This document shows, in pieces, positions 63,831 to 64,000 of a stretch of DNA of 64,000 bases (positions are counted from its first letter, which is position 1; every line of letters begins with the position of its first letter). The position numbers were made by a program, and so were the translations under genes. Source of the stretch: Topomyia yanbarensis (taxonomy: Eukaryota; Arthropoda; Insecta; Diptera; Culicidae); assembly GCF_030247195.1 (NCBI RefSeq), contig NC_080671.1, forward strand, positions 27,459,543 to 27,523,542, given 5' to 3'. The notes under the pieces were generated by a model. That model was not told the origin of the DNA. It did not search any database and worked only from the letters and a program-made list of their open reading frames with translations.

Positions 63831-64000
63831 TGCCTTCCATTTGAGACTTGGTTTGAGAAAATCGGTTCAGTCATCACCGATGAACCGATGTGACTTTAAT
63901 TGTAGAATATGCCCGGAATTCCGGACTTCCGGAATCGTCGATAGTGGACAATATATTCAAAGAATGTTTGATTGGCAATCAATGATCTAGATCTACGATT
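63831..64000 (+). repeat. Further unit of the 62.5-kb repeat theme
   Basis: CCATTTGAGACTTGGTTTGA, AAATCGGTTCAGTCATCACC and GATGAACCGATGTGAC match the recurring theme, continuing beyond the window. Confidence 0.6.

Overview
The window looks like nuclear DNA from a culicine mosquito, most likely Aedes. The evidence is AT-rich, intron-containing DNA packed with LOA/R1-type and I-type non-LTR retrotransposons, Tc1/mariner (D37E-like) relics, many TA-, TTAA- and 8-bp-TSD inverted-repeat elements, and the long repeat with a CACATA tract and a conserved tail at 62.5-63.5 kb. The species call is inference, since nothing could be searched. No bacterial gene structure, rRNA, tRNA or CRISPR was seen.

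The one clear host gene is an excitatory amino acid transporter (glutamate/aspartate symporter, SLC1 family). It lies on the minus strand from 14,534 down to 4,826. Eight coding exons with consistent splice phases give 463 codons, including two micro-exons of 43 and 40 nt. Only the C-terminal tail and the 5' leader exon are missing. Its 7.9-kb intron holds a Tc1 relic, a foldback element with 152-bp tandem repeats, a LOA retrotransposon and two small hairpin elements. Weaker host candidates are C-terminal exons at 25.6 kb (+), a two-exon 44-codon gene at 59.6 kb (+), and a 75-codon ORF at 52.7 kb (-).

Region by region. 0-1.2 kb: the 3' end of an R1-clade element. 1.3-1.9 kb: a hAT-type MITE inside an older inverted repeat. 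2.9-3.1 kb: a duplicated TATA+Inr core promoter. 4.8-14.5 kb: the transporter gene. 15.0-18.1 kb: a degenerate histone region with two recent tandem copies of a truncated histone H3-like gene, each with a histone-type 3' stem-loop. 18.5-24.4 kb: a nearly full-length I-clade retrotransposon with 15-bp target duplications, an intact gag ORF and tandem ~200-bp 5' monomers. 25-31 kb: several inverted-repeat elements. 33.3-36.3 kb: a large inverted-repeat unit containing five copies of CTGTCACGTTACA. 39-45 kb: Tc1, LOA and I-clade relics plus a TIR element with 7-bp TSDs. 45.2-48.4 kb: three elements nested inside one another, each with its own target duplication. 48.8-64 kb: MITEs, hAT-like elements and a long diverged tandem repeat.

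The window is therefore a gene-poor, transposon-dominated landscape around one neuronal/epithelial transporter gene. Much of its interest lies in element structure: nested insertions, minisatellites born inside TIR elements, promoter-like monomers carrying splice-donor consensus, and a regularly recurring 13-mer.
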